Assembly: GCA_028877215.1 (NCBI GenBank)
Contig: JAPPFJ010000031.1
Span: 78,409-142,408 of the forward strand
DNA: 64,000 nucleotides
Direction of reading: 5' to 3'
DNA from: Gemmatimonadota bacterium
GTDB taxonomy: Bacteria; Latescibacterota; UBA2968; GCA-2709665
The position numbers were made by a program, and so were the translations under genes. Each line of letters opens with the position of its first letter. Position 1 is the stretch's first letter. The notes beneath the pieces were generated by a model. The model saw only the letters and a program-made list of their open reading frames with translations, searched no databases and was not told the DNA's origin. Of this stretch, positions 1-8,835 are shown piece after piece.

Positions 1-30
1 TGCAGGGCGTGATGCAATGCGTCTTTTCAT
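1..30 (-). CDS. 5' end of a gene that runs off the window (minus strand)
   Basis: Only ten codons are visible, reading MKRRIASRPA from an ATG at 30. I accept it because a near-perfect Shine-Dalgarno (AAAGGAGGTGA, complement of 37-47) lies at normal spacing upstream of the ATG. The product cannot be identified from ten residues; the start is basic, which would fit a signal peptide or a nucleic-acid-binding protein. Confidence 0.55.
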   Translation of the reverse strand, partial: MKRRIASRPA

Positions 31-313
31 GTCTATCACCTCCTTTCGTAAACATCCCGGCGACAACCGATCAATGCCGTTTCCTGACAAACCGTGTGCC
101 GCTGAGCCGCCGAAATGTCTTGATTTACAAAGGGTTATGCGTGCCGTTTTGCGGTCTCGACACACCCCCTTTGGCGCTGATTCGACTGTAATTCAACGGA
201 GACGTCGCGTGACCCTGCACGCTTGTGTTTGGTGCCTCCGTCGACGGATTGGACTCGCAATGTTTGTGCCAGTCGCGATGCCCCTGGACCTAACTGTCTG
301 GTATGCAAGAAAG

Positions 314-342
314 AAAAAACGCCGGCCTTTCAGCAGGCCGGC
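314..342 (-). terminator. Intrinsic terminator, minus strand
   Basis: An 8-bp perfect stem (GCCGGCCT / AGGCCGGC, 321-328 and 335-342) is followed on the minus strand by G and then a run of six T (complement of 314-319). Confidence 0.75.
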
Positions 343-450
343 GGTCGACGTCCAGATCGTGAACAATGTGTTCCATTTTGCGGCACTCGGATGAAACCTT
401 GTTGCATTTCGCGCCGCTCAAGACCTGACCGAAAAAGAGTCGTCACCACA

Positions 451-482
451 CAAAAAAACACCGGTGACAATGCCACCGGTGT
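451..482 (-). terminator. Second intrinsic terminator, minus strand
   Basis: A 9-bp perfect stem (ACACCGGTG / CACCGGTGT, 458-466 and 474-482) with a 7-nt loop is followed on the minus strand by seven T. It lies about 115 bp upstream of the other terminator in the same orientation. Confidence 0.75.
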
Positions 483-741
483 TAGACGCACCATGGACCC
501 GCGGAGGGGTGATTTCAGCCTGCATTGGGCGGGCAGTCGTCAGATTCCCTGGAAGTCAATGTAATACGCCGCCAGGACAACCTGCCACTTGAGCCTTACC
601 GTTACTGTTGCCGAGGTGGGGAGATGTCGTTAAACTTGGTGACAGGTCCGCTGCACACGCCTAATGAATCTGTTCGGACGCGAGCGCTCGCCGGCGCGTC
701 CCAGGCCGTATCCGTTCACCACCCCCCACCCACCAAACTCC

Positions 742-1185
742 ATGCGTCTATTCGGAAAATTGCTGTCTCCGACATTCGGCAAATTCGCGCTCACGGGCCT
801 GGGCGGCGTGGTTGTGAATCTCGGATCGTTTCAGCTGATGCTGACGCTCGGCGTACATGCGCTGCTGGCGTCGCCGATTGCGATTGAATTGTCGATCATC
901 TCCAATTTTCTGCTCAACAACTACTGGACGTTCGGCAGTCGCGAACTGACGGGAAAGAGGCGGGTTCGGGGGTTGAAGTACCATCTTGTATCGCTTGTGT
1001 CGCTAATGTTGAGTTACGGCACGTTCGTCCTGCTTTCCGTACTCTTCCACGATGTGCCGCTAGTGATCCTGCAGGGATGCGCGATCGCCCCGGCCGGCGT
1101 GCTGAACTACTCCGTCAATTCTCTCTGGACATTTCGCGAGGCGCCTCCCGAGGCAGCGGATGACGTCCAGGACGTTACCGGATAA
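742..1185 (+). CDS. GtrA-like membrane protein
   Basis: A 147-aa protein with four hydrophobic segments (about residues 12-32, 35-53, 72-95 and 97-116). It has the GtrA-family pattern: FALTGLGGVVVNLGSF near the start, a central SNFLLNNYWTF, and NYSVNSLWTF near the end. GtrA proteins are small inner-membrane proteins thought to help move lipid-linked sugars across the membrane. I start at the ATG at 742 (MRLFGK) because the 26 residues before it in the open frame are Pro/Arg-rich and unlike the family. It stands alone, so the substrate cannot be inferred. Confidence 0.85.
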   Translation: MRLFGKLLSPTFGKFALTGLGGVVVNLGSFQLMLTLGVHALLASPIAIELSIISNFLLNNYWTFGSRELTGKRRVRGLKYHLVSLVSLMLSYGTFVLLSVLFHDVPLVILQGCAIAPAGVLNYSVNSLWTFREAPPEAADDVQDVTG

Positions 1186-1396
1186 CGAGATACCCAGATC
1201 GCCTCCTCTCGCGTCCCCTATAATTCCCTCTCCTGGTGCTTCATCTCGTCAGCTATTCAAGCAACGTAGTGAACTGCAAGTACGGGAGTCTGCCGACCGA
1301 AGGATGATCGAGCGCGGTTGAGTTGTAGTCCGAATCGTCGAGAATGCGGGGATGGCTCGGGAGGCAGCATGTGGCTGTTTTTCTCACGGCAATCCC

Positions 1397-1425
1397 TTGA
1401 CACGGTTGGAGAGCGTGGGTATTAT
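1397..1425 (+). promoter_or_regulatory. Consensus sigma70-type promoter
   Basis: TTGACA at 1397-1402 and TATTAT at 1420-1425 with an exact 17-bp spacer. Transcription would begin near 1432, just ahead of the nuclease/PIN gene pair. Confidence 0.8.
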
Positions 1426-1529
1426 CAAGACGTAAGCGATAGACAGACGAACTGACGTCACTGATTCAAGAGGTCATTGGTTTATGCTGCGAGGAGTTTG
1501 CGCCAGTCATTGCGTCAAGGTCCAGACTA

Positions 1530-1982
1530 ATGAAAAATGTCGATATAGCGGTGTCCGGTGCAGATGGAAGCCTCCAACTCGTTGTTGAAATCAAGAAAGC
1601 GCCTGGCTCTTCTGCGGAGTGGGCCACACTTATGCGGCGAAATCTGCTGGCCCATGCATTCTTGCCGCCGGTTCCTTACTTCCTCCTTGTCCTCCCCGAC
1701 TACCTTTATCTTTGGACGGCGGCATCTACGGCAGATAATCTGGCAAAACCTGACTACAAGATTGATGCTAATGAAATTTTCGCGCCATATCTCAAATCAG
1801 ACCTATCCCTTGATGTTCTAAGCCGGTACGGTCTCGAATTGATTACGATTTCCTGGCTGGGAGATCTACTTGATATCGACTCGCGTAATGGCTCGGTAGA
1901 CGGAAATTCCCAGTGGCTCTTTGGCTCCGGGTTGTCCGAAGCGATCGCAAACGGTTCGATTGAACTCGAAGAAACAACATGA
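1530..1982 (+). CDS. PD-(D/E)XK-like nuclease, start uncertain
   Basis: The 150-aa product has a short motif typical of restriction-endonuclease-fold proteins: Asp5 in MKNVDIAV, a turn, then LVVEIKK with Glu20 and Lys22, fitting D...ExK. The frame is open back to a TAG at 1440-1442, and the extra residues look coding (SLIQEVIGLCCEEF, then ASRSRLMKNVDIAV). They form the helix plus Arg patch expected before the first catalytic strand. No ATG, GTG or TTG exists in that extension. The ATG at 1530 is therefore the first ordinary start, but the true start may be a rare codon (CTG at 1452 or 1461) just after the predicted transcription start. Its stop overlaps the PIN gene by 4 bp, so the two are co-translated. 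The family assignment rests on the motif and is not certain. Confidence 0.65.
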   Translation: MKNVDIAVSGADGSLQLVVEIKKAPGSSAEWATLMRRNLLAHAFLPPVPYFLLVLPDYLYLWTAASTADNLAKPDYKIDANEIFAPYLKSDLSLDVLSRYGLELITISWLGDLLDIDSRNGSVDGNSQWLFGSGLSEAIANGSIELEETT

Positions 1983-2584
1983 TTGTGTATCTGGAGTCAA
2001 ATTTCGTTCTTGAACTCGCTTTTCTCCAGGCCGAGCATGACGAGTGCTCGGCACTTTTGCGTCTCGCTGAAGTTGGCAAGATTAGCCTGGTTTTGCCGGC
2101 CTTCAGCATTGGTGAGCCTTATGAAACGTGGGTACGCCGCACGAAGCGAAGACGACAGATCCACGAGGACCTCACAACGGCCATTCGAGAACTCTCGCGT
2201 TCAAGTCCATACGAAGCGGCATCCGAACGTTTCCACGAACTCACCAGCGTATTTATCCGTAGCGGAGAAGAGGAAAAGCGCAGGCTGGACGAAACGCTGG
2301 AAGAAATTTTGCAGACCGTTGAAGTCATACCGGTAGGATTAAACGTCATGGGCGCCGCAATAAGCCTTCAAGAAAAACTCAACCTTTCGCCGCAAGATTC
2401 GATCGTGTATGCTTCGGTCCTTGACCATCTGAATGCAGAATCCCGGCAGCGCTGCTGTTTCATTACCAGGAATTCCAGGGATTTCGCCAATCCGTCAATT
2501 GAAGACGAACTGACCTCCCACAATTGCCGGCTGCTGACGAAATTCGCCGATGGCGTGGGATATGTCCGGCGTCAGTTGCCGTAA
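1979..2584 (+). CDS. PIN-domain protein, likely ribonuclease
   Basis: The 201-aa product begins MIVYLESNFVLELAF, the first PIN strand, with Glu6 where Asp is usual. It continues with PAFSIGEPYETW (second acidic residue), SPQDSIVYASVL (third) and CCFITRNSRDF (fourth). PIN proteins are metal-dependent RNases and are often toxins. It starts inside the stop codon of the PD-(D/E)XK-like gene (ATGA overlap), so the pair forms one operon under the promoter at 1397. No small antitoxin-like gene is present. The pair could be a two-nuclease toxin or defence unit, or a housekeeping RNA-processing pair; the sequence does not decide. Confidence 0.8.
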   Translation: MIVYLESNFVLELAFLQAEHDECSALLRLAEVGKISLVLPAFSIGEPYETWVRRTKRRRQIHEDLTTAIRELSRSSPYEAASERFHELTSVFIRSGEEEKRRLDETLEEILQTVEVIPVGLNVMGAAISLQEKLNLSPQDSIVYASVLDHLNAESRQRCCFITRNSRDFANPSIEDELTSHNCRLLTKFADGVGYVRRQLP

Positions 2585-2643
2585 GTCATGCCGCACCAAC
2601 GGGATGAAAGCAGGTACGGTGCCGCAGGGTGAGGCCGCGCGCT

Positions 2644-3060
2644 TCACCTGTCGTGAATCCCATCCAGCTCCGGCAGAAGCCGGACACTCTCCTGTTCATT
2701 GGGGTCGGTGCGGGCGATGACGGCGACGCAGGGTTCGGTCTCGCTGGCGTTATAGGGAAGGTGGGGGACGCCGGGCGGGATGTAGACGAAATCTCCGCTG
2801 TCAACGCGCACGTGCTCCTCCAGGTTCTCACCGTACCACAATCCGGACCTGCCGCTGATGACATAGACGGCGCTCTCGTGGCCTTCGTGCAGGTGGGGTC
2901 TGGAGCGTTCGCCCGGTGGGATCGTCAGCAGGTGCATGCTGAGTCCCCGGGAGCCGGTATTTTCGGCCGTGACCCCCTTACGGTAGGTAAAGGCCTGCTT
3001 GCCGGTGAAGACGTCCTGCGTGCGAATCAGCTTGCATGTCCGGGCGGTTGACGACGGCAT
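2644..3060 (-). CDS. Cupin-fold protein
   Basis: A 138-aa single cupin. Motif 1 is RPHLHEGHESAVYVISG, with His56, His58 and Glu62 as likely metal ligands. Motif 2 is GDFVYIPPGVPHLPYN, with His100. These ligands indicate a metal-binding barrel, but small cupins include isomerases, dioxygenases and sugar-binding regulators, so no reaction is proposed. It is the last gene of a minus-strand run with the methyltransferase, glycosyltransferase and SelA-like genes, 69 bp after the methyltransferase. Confidence 0.85.
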   Translation of the reverse strand: MPSSTARTCKLIRTQDVFTGKQAFTYRKGVTAENTGSRGLSMHLLTIPPGERSRPHLHEGHESAVYVISGRSGLWYGENLEEHVRVDSGDFVYIPPGVPHLPYNASETEPCVAVIARTDPNEQESVRLLPELDGIHDR

Positions 3061-3129
3061 AATCCATCTCTCCGGGATAAAACGACATTGCTGGTTTGAT
3101 TGCCCGCGGGTTGCGCGTTTTCGCGGACG

Positions 3130-3897
3130 TTACTTCTTCAGGGCCCGACAACAGAAAACCGGCCAATAGAACTCGAAATCGTCTTCGCCCAGGTGTCGTA
3201 ACCCGAACCCGCTTCTGACCTCCCTCGGCGCGGCGGCGAAGTCCCGATACAATCCCTCCACAGCCTCCGCCGGCGTCCCTGACCGATCAACCCACTCCCG
3301 AAGCGTCATGTCCACCCGCGTGTCCGCCGTATGGGTCAATTCGAACCCGGTGCCGCTCAGGTCCCTGCACCACTCCTTAGGCGTAGGCGCCGACACATGC
3401 GTTGGATCCCGTTCCACTTCCACGCGATGATGCCACGCCGCGACCTCCGGATCTTCCGACGTCGTCGTGTCGCACAGAAGAAAGACGCCCCCCGGTCTCA
3501 ACACGCGGTGGACTTCTGAAAGAAACCTGCCGATATCCTGAAAATGGTGAGGCGCCGTCCTGCAGGTGACCAGGTCGATCGATGCGTCAGAATATGAAAT
3601 ATCGCATGCATCGACAATCTCGAAGCGTAGGTTTGCAATGCCTCGCTCATCGGCGATTCTGCGGGCCTGATCCAGCATCCCCTGCGCGATGTCAGATGCC
3701 ACGATCGTGTCACAGAACCCGGCAACCGCGAATGCCGTGAAGCCGGGACCCGTGGCAATATCCAGACCCAGGGGGTAGCGTTCGAAGGACGCCCAGGCGG
3801 TGAGGATGCGCAGACTTTCACCTGATGAATGCGCCTCGCTCACGGCATATTGGGCCGCCTGGCGATTGAACTGCTCCCCGGCTGAATTCAATTTCAT
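3130..3897 (-). CDS. Class I SAM-dependent methyltransferase
   Basis: The 255-aa product carries the SAM-binding loop LGLDIATGPGFTAFAVAG (residues 44-60), an acidic second motif (NLRFEIVDACDISYSDASID) and the post-motif VHRVLRPGGVFLLCDTT of the UbiE/Methyltransf_11 group. Such enzymes methylate quinones, sterols and many small molecules, so the substrate is unknown. It follows the glycosyltransferase gene by about 100 bp on the same strand. Confidence 0.88.
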   Translation of the reverse strand: MKLNSAGEQFNRQAAQYAVSEAHSSGESLRILTAWASFERYPLGLDIATGPGFTAFAVAGFCDTIVASDIAQGMLDQARRIADERGIANLRFEIVDACDISYSDASIDLVTCRTAPHHFQDIGRFLSEVHRVLRPGGVFLLCDTTTSEDPEVAAWHHRVEVERDPTHVSAPTPKEWCRDLSGTGFELTHTADTRVDMTLREWVDRSGTPAEAVEGLYRDFAAAPREVRSGFGLRHLGEDDFEFYWPVFCCRALKK

Positions 3898-3996
3898 TCC
3901 CGCGGTCTTACCTTCTTACCCAGGTCAAACGCCGATAATCCGGCACCGTCGCCGCTGCGCCGCCGGCTTCCCGCCAAGGCAAAGCGAAACGACGCG

Positions 3997-4734
3997 CTAC
4001 CGAACGGGATCGGAGTACCACCCGGCCCAGGCCCGTTTCCATCGCCGGAACAACGCGATAACTAACGGGTTCGTCCAGACAATGATCTTCCAGACCGGCC
4101 ACCTGTCGAAGCGCCGGCAGGAAGGCCGTACCCGTGGTTCTCGAATAAATCTGACTGTCCGGCCCGTTGATTTTGCCAGCCCTTTCAGCTTCCAGTAGAA
4201 GTCGACGTCCTCGCCCATCCACACGCTCTCGTCATAGCCGCCCGTCTGCTCGAAGATGCACCTGCGACAGAATTGCGCAGCCCCTTGAACCATCCCGGTG
4301 GCGCGACCAAAGACCCGCCAGGCGCCAAGATAGAGCCGAATCGCGAGGCGTCGGGGTCGATAGTCTACGTCCACGCCGCCTCCGATGCACTTTGGATCGC
4401 CCATCGCCAGCTGTATCGTTTGCAGAAGATCGTGAGGAACGCTGACGTCCGCGTCGATAAAGACCAGCACATCCCCGGCGGCGTGACGCGCACCCGTGTT
4501 GCGCGCGCTGGCGATGCCCTGCACCGGCTCGAAAACAACCGTCACCCCGCTGGCACGTGCAATGTCGGCGGTTCCATCCACGCTGCTGTTGTCCACGACG
4601 ATCGTCTCGACGTACGCGTTCGACCCCGCGGTCAGCTGCTCCGCCGCGGCACGGATCGAGTCCAGAGTCGCGGCGAGATATGCCTCCTCATTGAAAGCAG
4701 GGATAATTACGGTGAGCCGGGGACAGGAATCCAT
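3997..4734 (-). CDS. Glycosyltransferase family 2
   Basis: A 245-aa GT-A fold enzyme. LTVIIPAFNEEAYLAATLDSI is the nucleotide-sugar-binding start, ETIVVDNSSVDGT the next strand, and VLVFIDADVSVP the DxD-type metal site; GYDESVWMGEDVDFYWKL gives the catalytic-base region. A hydrophobic tail (WPVWKIIVWTNPLVIALF) probably contacts the membrane. The ATG at 4734 is preferred to one 11 codons earlier because the family starts just before the LTVIIPAFNE strand. Product and acceptor are unknown. Confidence 0.88.
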   Translation of the reverse strand: MDSCPRLTVIIPAFNEEAYLAATLDSIRAAAEQLTAGSNAYVETIVVDNSSVDGTADIARASGVTVVFEPVQGIASARNTGARHAAGDVLVFIDADVSVPHDLLQTIQLAMGDPKCIGGGVDVDYRPRRLAIRLYLGAWRVFGRATGMVQGAAQFCRRCIFEQTGGYDESVWMGEDVDFYWKLKGLAKSTGRTVRFIREPRVRPSCRRFDRWPVWKIIVWTNPLVIALFRRWKRAWAGWYSDPVR

Positions 4735-4779
4735 CGCTACGTTTTCAACCAAATCCCGCGCAGGCAAGCCTGTATCCTC

Positions 4780-5916
4780 TCACGATGCGCCCAGGACCTC
4801 ACGCAGCCGCTCGCCGACGACCTTCAGGTCCTCGTCCGTCAAGGTCGGCACCGACACGTGGAGCGTATCCGCGGAATCCCCCAGCACGATGCTCGGCCGG
4901 CCCTCCTTCAGTTCAGCCAGGACCTGTGACAATGATTTTCCAAGGGCCTTCTCGTCGAACCGGATCAGCAGCCCGCTGCCGAGCCCGCGTTTTTCGGTCA
5001 CGTGTTCCACCTGGATGTGCGAAACGCCATTCAATGAGCTGAACAGTTCGTCGGCCTTGCGTCGGTGGTCGGCGAAGCGCGCGTCGTGGTCCATTTCAAA
5101 CCATTCTTTCAAGGCAGCAGTCACGGCGATAACTTCCTGGCGGTCCACCTTCAGGGGACGGCCCACGGTTCGCCGCTCCTCGGTCTCGAATCCGATGAAA
5201 CCCTGCACGAAAGCCGCGTCCACCAGGTCTTTCCTTCCGCACATGATCCCGGTGGAGTTGCACGCGCCGAAATATTTCGCGCCGTATCCCACCACGTCCG
5301 CGTCCATCCGGGGGTACCGGCACATGACATCCAGCGGGAATACCTGCGAGGCCGCATCCACGATTACCGCGACGCCGCGGTCCCTCGCGATGTCTATGGC
5401 GTCTTCCAGCGGGACAACGCCCGGCCCCCCGCCCGGGGCGACGTAGAGCAATCCTGCCGTGCGATCGGTCATCGCGGCCCGCAACTGGCTCTCCGTCGTA
5501 CCGTCCCCGTCACCAACCTCCACCAGCTTTCCGCCGTAAATCGTCACGCAGCGTTCGTATTTGTACCGCTGCCCGGACTGAATCAGAAACTCGTCGCGCA
5601 TCCCCGCTGTATCCGGCAGCCTTTCCATCCTGCCGCGGTCGTTTCCCGTCATGCATGCGGCCGATCCCAGCGCCAGCACGGACGCGCATCCGGGCGTGAC
5701 CAGCGCCGCCTCCGCCCCCAGCATCCCGGCAATCACTTCGCCCGACCCCTTCAGCAACTCCTTCATATCCACGAAATACCGGTTCGCATCCTGCATCGCT
5801 CGGAGCACACCGGGAGAGAGACGCGAACCGCCCAGCACGGTCTGGCTACCCATACCGTTGATCACGGGGTTCACGCCCAGATCTTCGTAGATCCGGCGTC
5901 CACTCTCGCTGTCCAT
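4780..5916 (-). CDS. SelA-like PLP-dependent enzyme (copy 1)
   Basis: The 378-aa product is a fold-type I PLP protein of the SelA-like/DgaE-like group. GVNPVINGMGSQTVLGGSRL is the N-terminal motif, TPGCASVLALGSAACMTG binds cofactor phosphate, VIVDAASQ supplies the ring-binding Asp (about 187), and VVGYGAKYFGACNSTG carries the PLP lysine (about 214). A RLPDTAGM motif is shared with the second copy at 55,997-57,112. The ATG at 5916 is preceded by GAGGTG at good spacing. Genuine SelA is about 460 aa with an N-terminal tRNA-binding domain that is absent here. A lyase on amino or keto-gluconate-type compounds is more likely than selenocysteyl-tRNA synthesis. It heads the minus-strand run toward the cupin. 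Confidence 0.8.
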   Translation of the reverse strand: MDSESGRRIYEDLGVNPVINGMGSQTVLGGSRLSPGVLRAMQDANRYFVDMKELLKGSGEVIAGMLGAEAALVTPGCASVLALGSAACMTGNDRGRMERLPDTAGMRDEFLIQSGQRYKYERCVTIYGGKLVEVGDGDGTTESQLRAAMTDRTAGLLYVAPGGGPGVVPLEDAIDIARDRGVAVIVDAASQVFPLDVMCRYPRMDADVVGYGAKYFGACNSTGIMCGRKDLVDAAFVQGFIGFETEERRTVGRPLKVDRQEVIAVTAALKEWFEMDHDARFADHRRKADELFSSLNGVSHIQVEHVTEKRGLGSGLLIRFDEKALGKSLSQVLAELKEGRPSIVLGDSADTLHVSVPTLTDEDLKVVGERLREVLGAS

Positions 5917-6051
5917 ACGCACCTCATTTAAGGGAAATGGTCCGGGCGGCAACTGACATTCCTGCGGCTCAAAACGCCGCTGACGACGCCGACAAGATAG
6001 CCCCCATGAACATACCGATCAACGCCTTTTTGTACTTATGCGAAAAGAACA

Positions 6052-6072
6052 GGGCGACCACAAGGGTCGCCC
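6052..6072 (-). terminator. Repeat-derived terminator after the DUF5916-like gene
   Basis: GGGCGACC / GGTCGCCC 8-bp stem with 5-nt loop (6052-6059, 6065-6072), followed on the minus strand by TGTTCTTTTC. The same stem recurs at 12,534-12,554 and, diverged, at 8774-8792. Confidence 0.65.
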
Positions 6073-6207
6073 ATGCAAAAGACATAAATCGTCGGGATGG
6101 TTGTGCAAAGCCGGACTGCCGATTCAGTAGATTCAACAGTCAGTCTCAGTAAAACCCGTCTAACGTGTACTTTTCCCCGGTCACGAATCGACCGGTTCAC
6201 GTCGAGG

Positions 6208-8286
6208 TCATTCAATCGCCTTGCCGAAATCCGGAACACCGGATTCAAAAAGATACGCGACTTTCGCGAACACGGCTCGATTACCCGGCCTGCCATCCAC
6301 GAATACGAAGTAAAAGTGGCTTTCAGGAGTGAATTCGTAATCGAAGATGACATTGAAATTAAGAGAATTTTCATCCCGTAACCGTTCCTCAATGCGTTCA
6401 ATGTAGATGCGCCAGCCGACCCTTCGAGTCAGTTGGTAGTTTCCGCGCAGCCGGAATACAATCGTATTGCGAATCGCATCCCATGAAAGATAGCCGAGAT
6501 CGACGTCCACAGTCGTTTTTTCCAATAGGTTGAGACCCGCGGAGAAACTCGAATATCGGCTGATTTCCCCTCGACGAAGCCCGATTCGACCGAATGTGCT
6601 CAGTTGCCACCGCTGTGCCGTATAATTCATCTCTGAGCCAAGGAACCTGGTGTCGAAGAGTTCACTGACTTCGCGAAGGGCGCCGAATCCACCGAACGTC
6701 GCGAAGTCGATCCTGCCGATTTCGACATTGAACCTGATCTCGTGACGCCGTTCCCTCAACAGCTGCTGTGCATTGGTTTGGTACATGTGGTACATTTCAG
6801 CCGTCAATGACCGCACGAGAGTGGTCTCCGGCAACCCGTAACTGTATCGCGCCCGCACACGTTTGCGATGGAATGCGTCATCTTCAAGTCCGATCTCGTT
6901 GGGACGAAAGCCGTCCTGGATTTCTTCAACCCCGATTTGGGCCATCCAACCTTCATGGACCCACGTCAGCGCCTGGTGGTACGCGCTATGTGTTTGACCA
7001 CCAACGGAATTCACGGCAAATTGGGACGTTGCAGTCAAGTCTCGACCAAATCCAAATCGACCATTGAAAGACAGAAGCAACACATCTCTGTCTTCCTGGT
7101 GTTTCCGGACTCCCATGAACCCGACGACCGTGCGTTCGCCAATGTCGTAGTTGACACGACCGGCCAGGAGATTCGCCTGCTTTTTGCGATCCCCCTCGTA
7201 TCGGTCTATCATCTTTCCGTAAGTGTTGATCACGGCGAAATTCGCTGCGCGCAATCTGCCGGCTACTTTCGTCCCGATATCGATTTCCTGAACGCGGCGG
7301 GTATAATACAGGTTCAGGGGCAACTTGAACAGTTCGGCGCCCTCCCGGAAAAATGGCCTTCGTTCCGGCAGCGACAGCTCTCTGTCACTAACGATATTGA
7401 TTCGGGTCGGGTCACTTTCCAACTGAGAAAAGTCGGGGTTGAACGTCACATTCGAGGTAAGGTGCGTCGAGATCGGTACAATAAAGTCCAGGCCACCGTT
7501 GAAATCATCCTGACCGTCATCTATCGCACGATAAGTGGCGTAGGGAAGAACGCCGATTTTCGGTTCGATGCCGATCTTTCCAAGATTCAATCCGGTCAGA
7601 TCGCCGAACTCGGACACACGACCGAAAAATGCGGAAGGCGCCCAGGAATAGGATTGACCGCTTATCGGATGCGTCCTCCAGAAGTTGATTCCCCACGTCG
7701 CATTGTGCGGATCAAACCGGAGCACTCGAAACGGGATCGAAAATTCTGCGGTCCAACCATAGCGATATTTTTTTACTTTTGATTCCCATACGGCATCCCA
7801 GCTCATATCAAACACACTCTCATTGCCTATCCGTTCGTCCATCTGCGTGCCAAGCGTGTTTGTCGCGAAAACGTAACAGTTGCGACGGTCTCGATAGGTG
7901 TCCAGCATCACTTCTACGCATTCATTATGCCAGATACGGGAATCACGTCGGGTCATTGTCTCCCGCAGATTCGCCATATCCGGTTCTTCACAGTATATGC
8001 CGATATAGAGCGCCTCTTCGTCGTACAATATCCTGACTTCCGTCTTCAGACGCGACGGGTGAATACTTCCCTCCTTTATACGGAAGAAGCCGGTCGCGAC
8101 TTGCGCTTTTTCCCATACGGCATCGGAAAGCTCGCCATCTATAACCGGTGCGGTTTTCACCCTGACGGCTTGAGCGACCCGGGTCCGGTGCTGATCTTCG
8201 GCGCCCAATGACACCGGCATCAGCAATGTCGCAACGAGGATCCAGGTACCTACAAATGGATTCAGCCTGCGAACAGATATAATCAT
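6208..8286 (-). CDS. Secreted CBM9-like / DUF5916-type outer-membrane protein
   Basis: The 692-aa product starts with a signal peptide (about residues 1-29, ending SLGAED). Next comes a CBM9-like beta-sandwich at roughly 38-230: APVIDGELSDAVWEKA, YDEEALYIGIYCEEPD and GWTAEFSIPFRVLRF. The remaining ~450 residues are short amphipathic, aromatic-ended strands (for example FAVINTYGKMI and RYSYGLPETTLV) that look like an outer-membrane beta-barrel and end on a hydrophobic strand. This architecture matches DUF5916 proteins, probably carbohydrate-related surface proteins; the ligand is unknown. AAAGGCGG precedes the ATG. Confidence 0.82.
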   Translation of the reverse strand: MIISVRRLNPFVGTWILVATLLMPVSLGAEDQHRTRVAQAVRVKTAPVIDGELSDAVWEKAQVATGFFRIKEGSIHPSRLKTEVRILYDEEALYIGIYCEEPDMANLRETMTRRDSRIWHNECVEVMLDTYRDRRNCYVFATNTLGTQMDERIGNESVFDMSWDAVWESKVKKYRYGWTAEFSIPFRVLRFDPHNATWGINFWRTHPISGQSYSWAPSAFFGRVSEFGDLTGLNLGKIGIEPKIGVLPYATYRAIDDGQDDFNGGLDFIVPISTHLTSNVTFNPDFSQLESDPTRINIVSDRELSLPERRPFFREGAELFKLPLNLYYTRRVQEIDIGTKVAGRLRAANFAVINTYGKMIDRYEGDRKKQANLLAGRVNYDIGERTVVGFMGVRKHQEDRDVLLLSFNGRFGFGRDLTATSQFAVNSVGGQTHSAYHQALTWVHEGWMAQIGVEEIQDGFRPNEIGLEDDAFHRKRVRARYSYGLPETTLVRSLTAEMYHMYQTNAQQLLRERRHEIRFNVEIGRIDFATFGGFGALREVSELFDTRFLGSEMNYTAQRWQLSTFGRIGLRRGEISRYSSFSAGLNLLEKTTVDVDLGYLSWDAIRNTIVFRLRGNYQLTRRVGWRIYIERIEERLRDENSLNFNVIFDYEFTPESHFYFVFVDGRPGNRAVFAKVAYLFESGVPDFGKAIE

Positions 8287-8604
8287 TTCCGCCTTTCATT
8301 CGACACATTGACGGCGATTCGATGACAAAACACGGTCCGGATGTTTCTAAACCTCGTTAAAACATCTATTTATCCTATTGAAATACACGGTCGTTCCGCC
8401 CGCGTCCAGTGTGCTGACGAACCGCGAACTCTTTTAACCAATTCCCCTGTGATCTTGCGGATATTTCCAGGTTATTGTCGCACAAAGCGTGGAATCAAGG
8501 CTAATGGCTGCCTCTTCACTCCGGGAGAAGAGACCGGGAGGAGAGGTCCCCGGACAGAAAAATCGCTGATTTCAATACAATACAAAAACGAATTATTAAA
8601 ATAG

Positions 8605-8629
8605 GATATATTCCTAATTGGAATATATC
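8605..8629. promoter_or_regulatory. Perfect palindrome, possible operator
   Basis: GATATATTCC and GGAATATATC flank a 5-nt centre (TAATT) in an AT-rich stretch about 320 bp upstream of the DUF5916-type gene. No U-run follows, so a protein-binding site is more likely than a terminator. Confidence 0.4.
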
Positions 8630-8719
8630 ATTGTTGCCCGATTGAACACGACGCACCAGGTACTGGCGTCCGCCGACTTCAGCACATCTCGTTAGTCCGG
8701 TACCTGGGTTCCTGTCCCC

Positions 8720-8793
8720 ATTTACACTCTTCAGGATGCACCGTGGAAGGCCATTCAAAACGAAAAAAAAACAGGAGGCCACGAGGGCCACCC
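8720..8793. repeat. Dispersed repeat with terminator-like hairpin (copy A)
   Basis: Shares the block TTTACACTCTTCAGGATGC and the following GCCATT...AACAGG with 12,478-12,554. Its end forms GGAGGCC / GGCCACC (8774-8780, 8786-8792; one mismatch), and nine T follow closely on the minus strand. This would terminate the ABC operon whose last stop codon is at 8836. Confidence 0.65.
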
Positions 8794-8835
8794 AAACGAT
8801 TCGTCGGGAAACCGATCAATGTAGATGAGAAGTCT

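Larger units (their letters stand above)
31..741. other. Intergenic region, 711 bp
   Basis: No convincing gene. It holds the Shine-Dalgarno of the partial minus-strand gene (37-47) and two hairpins followed by U-runs when read on the minus strand (321-342 and 458-482). No minus-strand gene that they would terminate was found; a leader attenuator or a small RNA is possible. Confidence 0.6.
8287..8835. other. Intergenic region, 549 bp
   Basis: No gene supported. It contains an AT-rich perfect palindrome (8605-8629) and one copy (8720-8793) of an ~75-bp repeat whose hairpin end can terminate the upstream ABC-transporter operon. Confidence 0.7.

Noticed and set aside
4780..5916. Calling the PLP enzyme SelA because the organism uses selenocysteine
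   Set aside because: It is about 80 residues shorter than SelA and lacks the N-terminal tRNA-binding domain. Its neighbours have no link to selenium.
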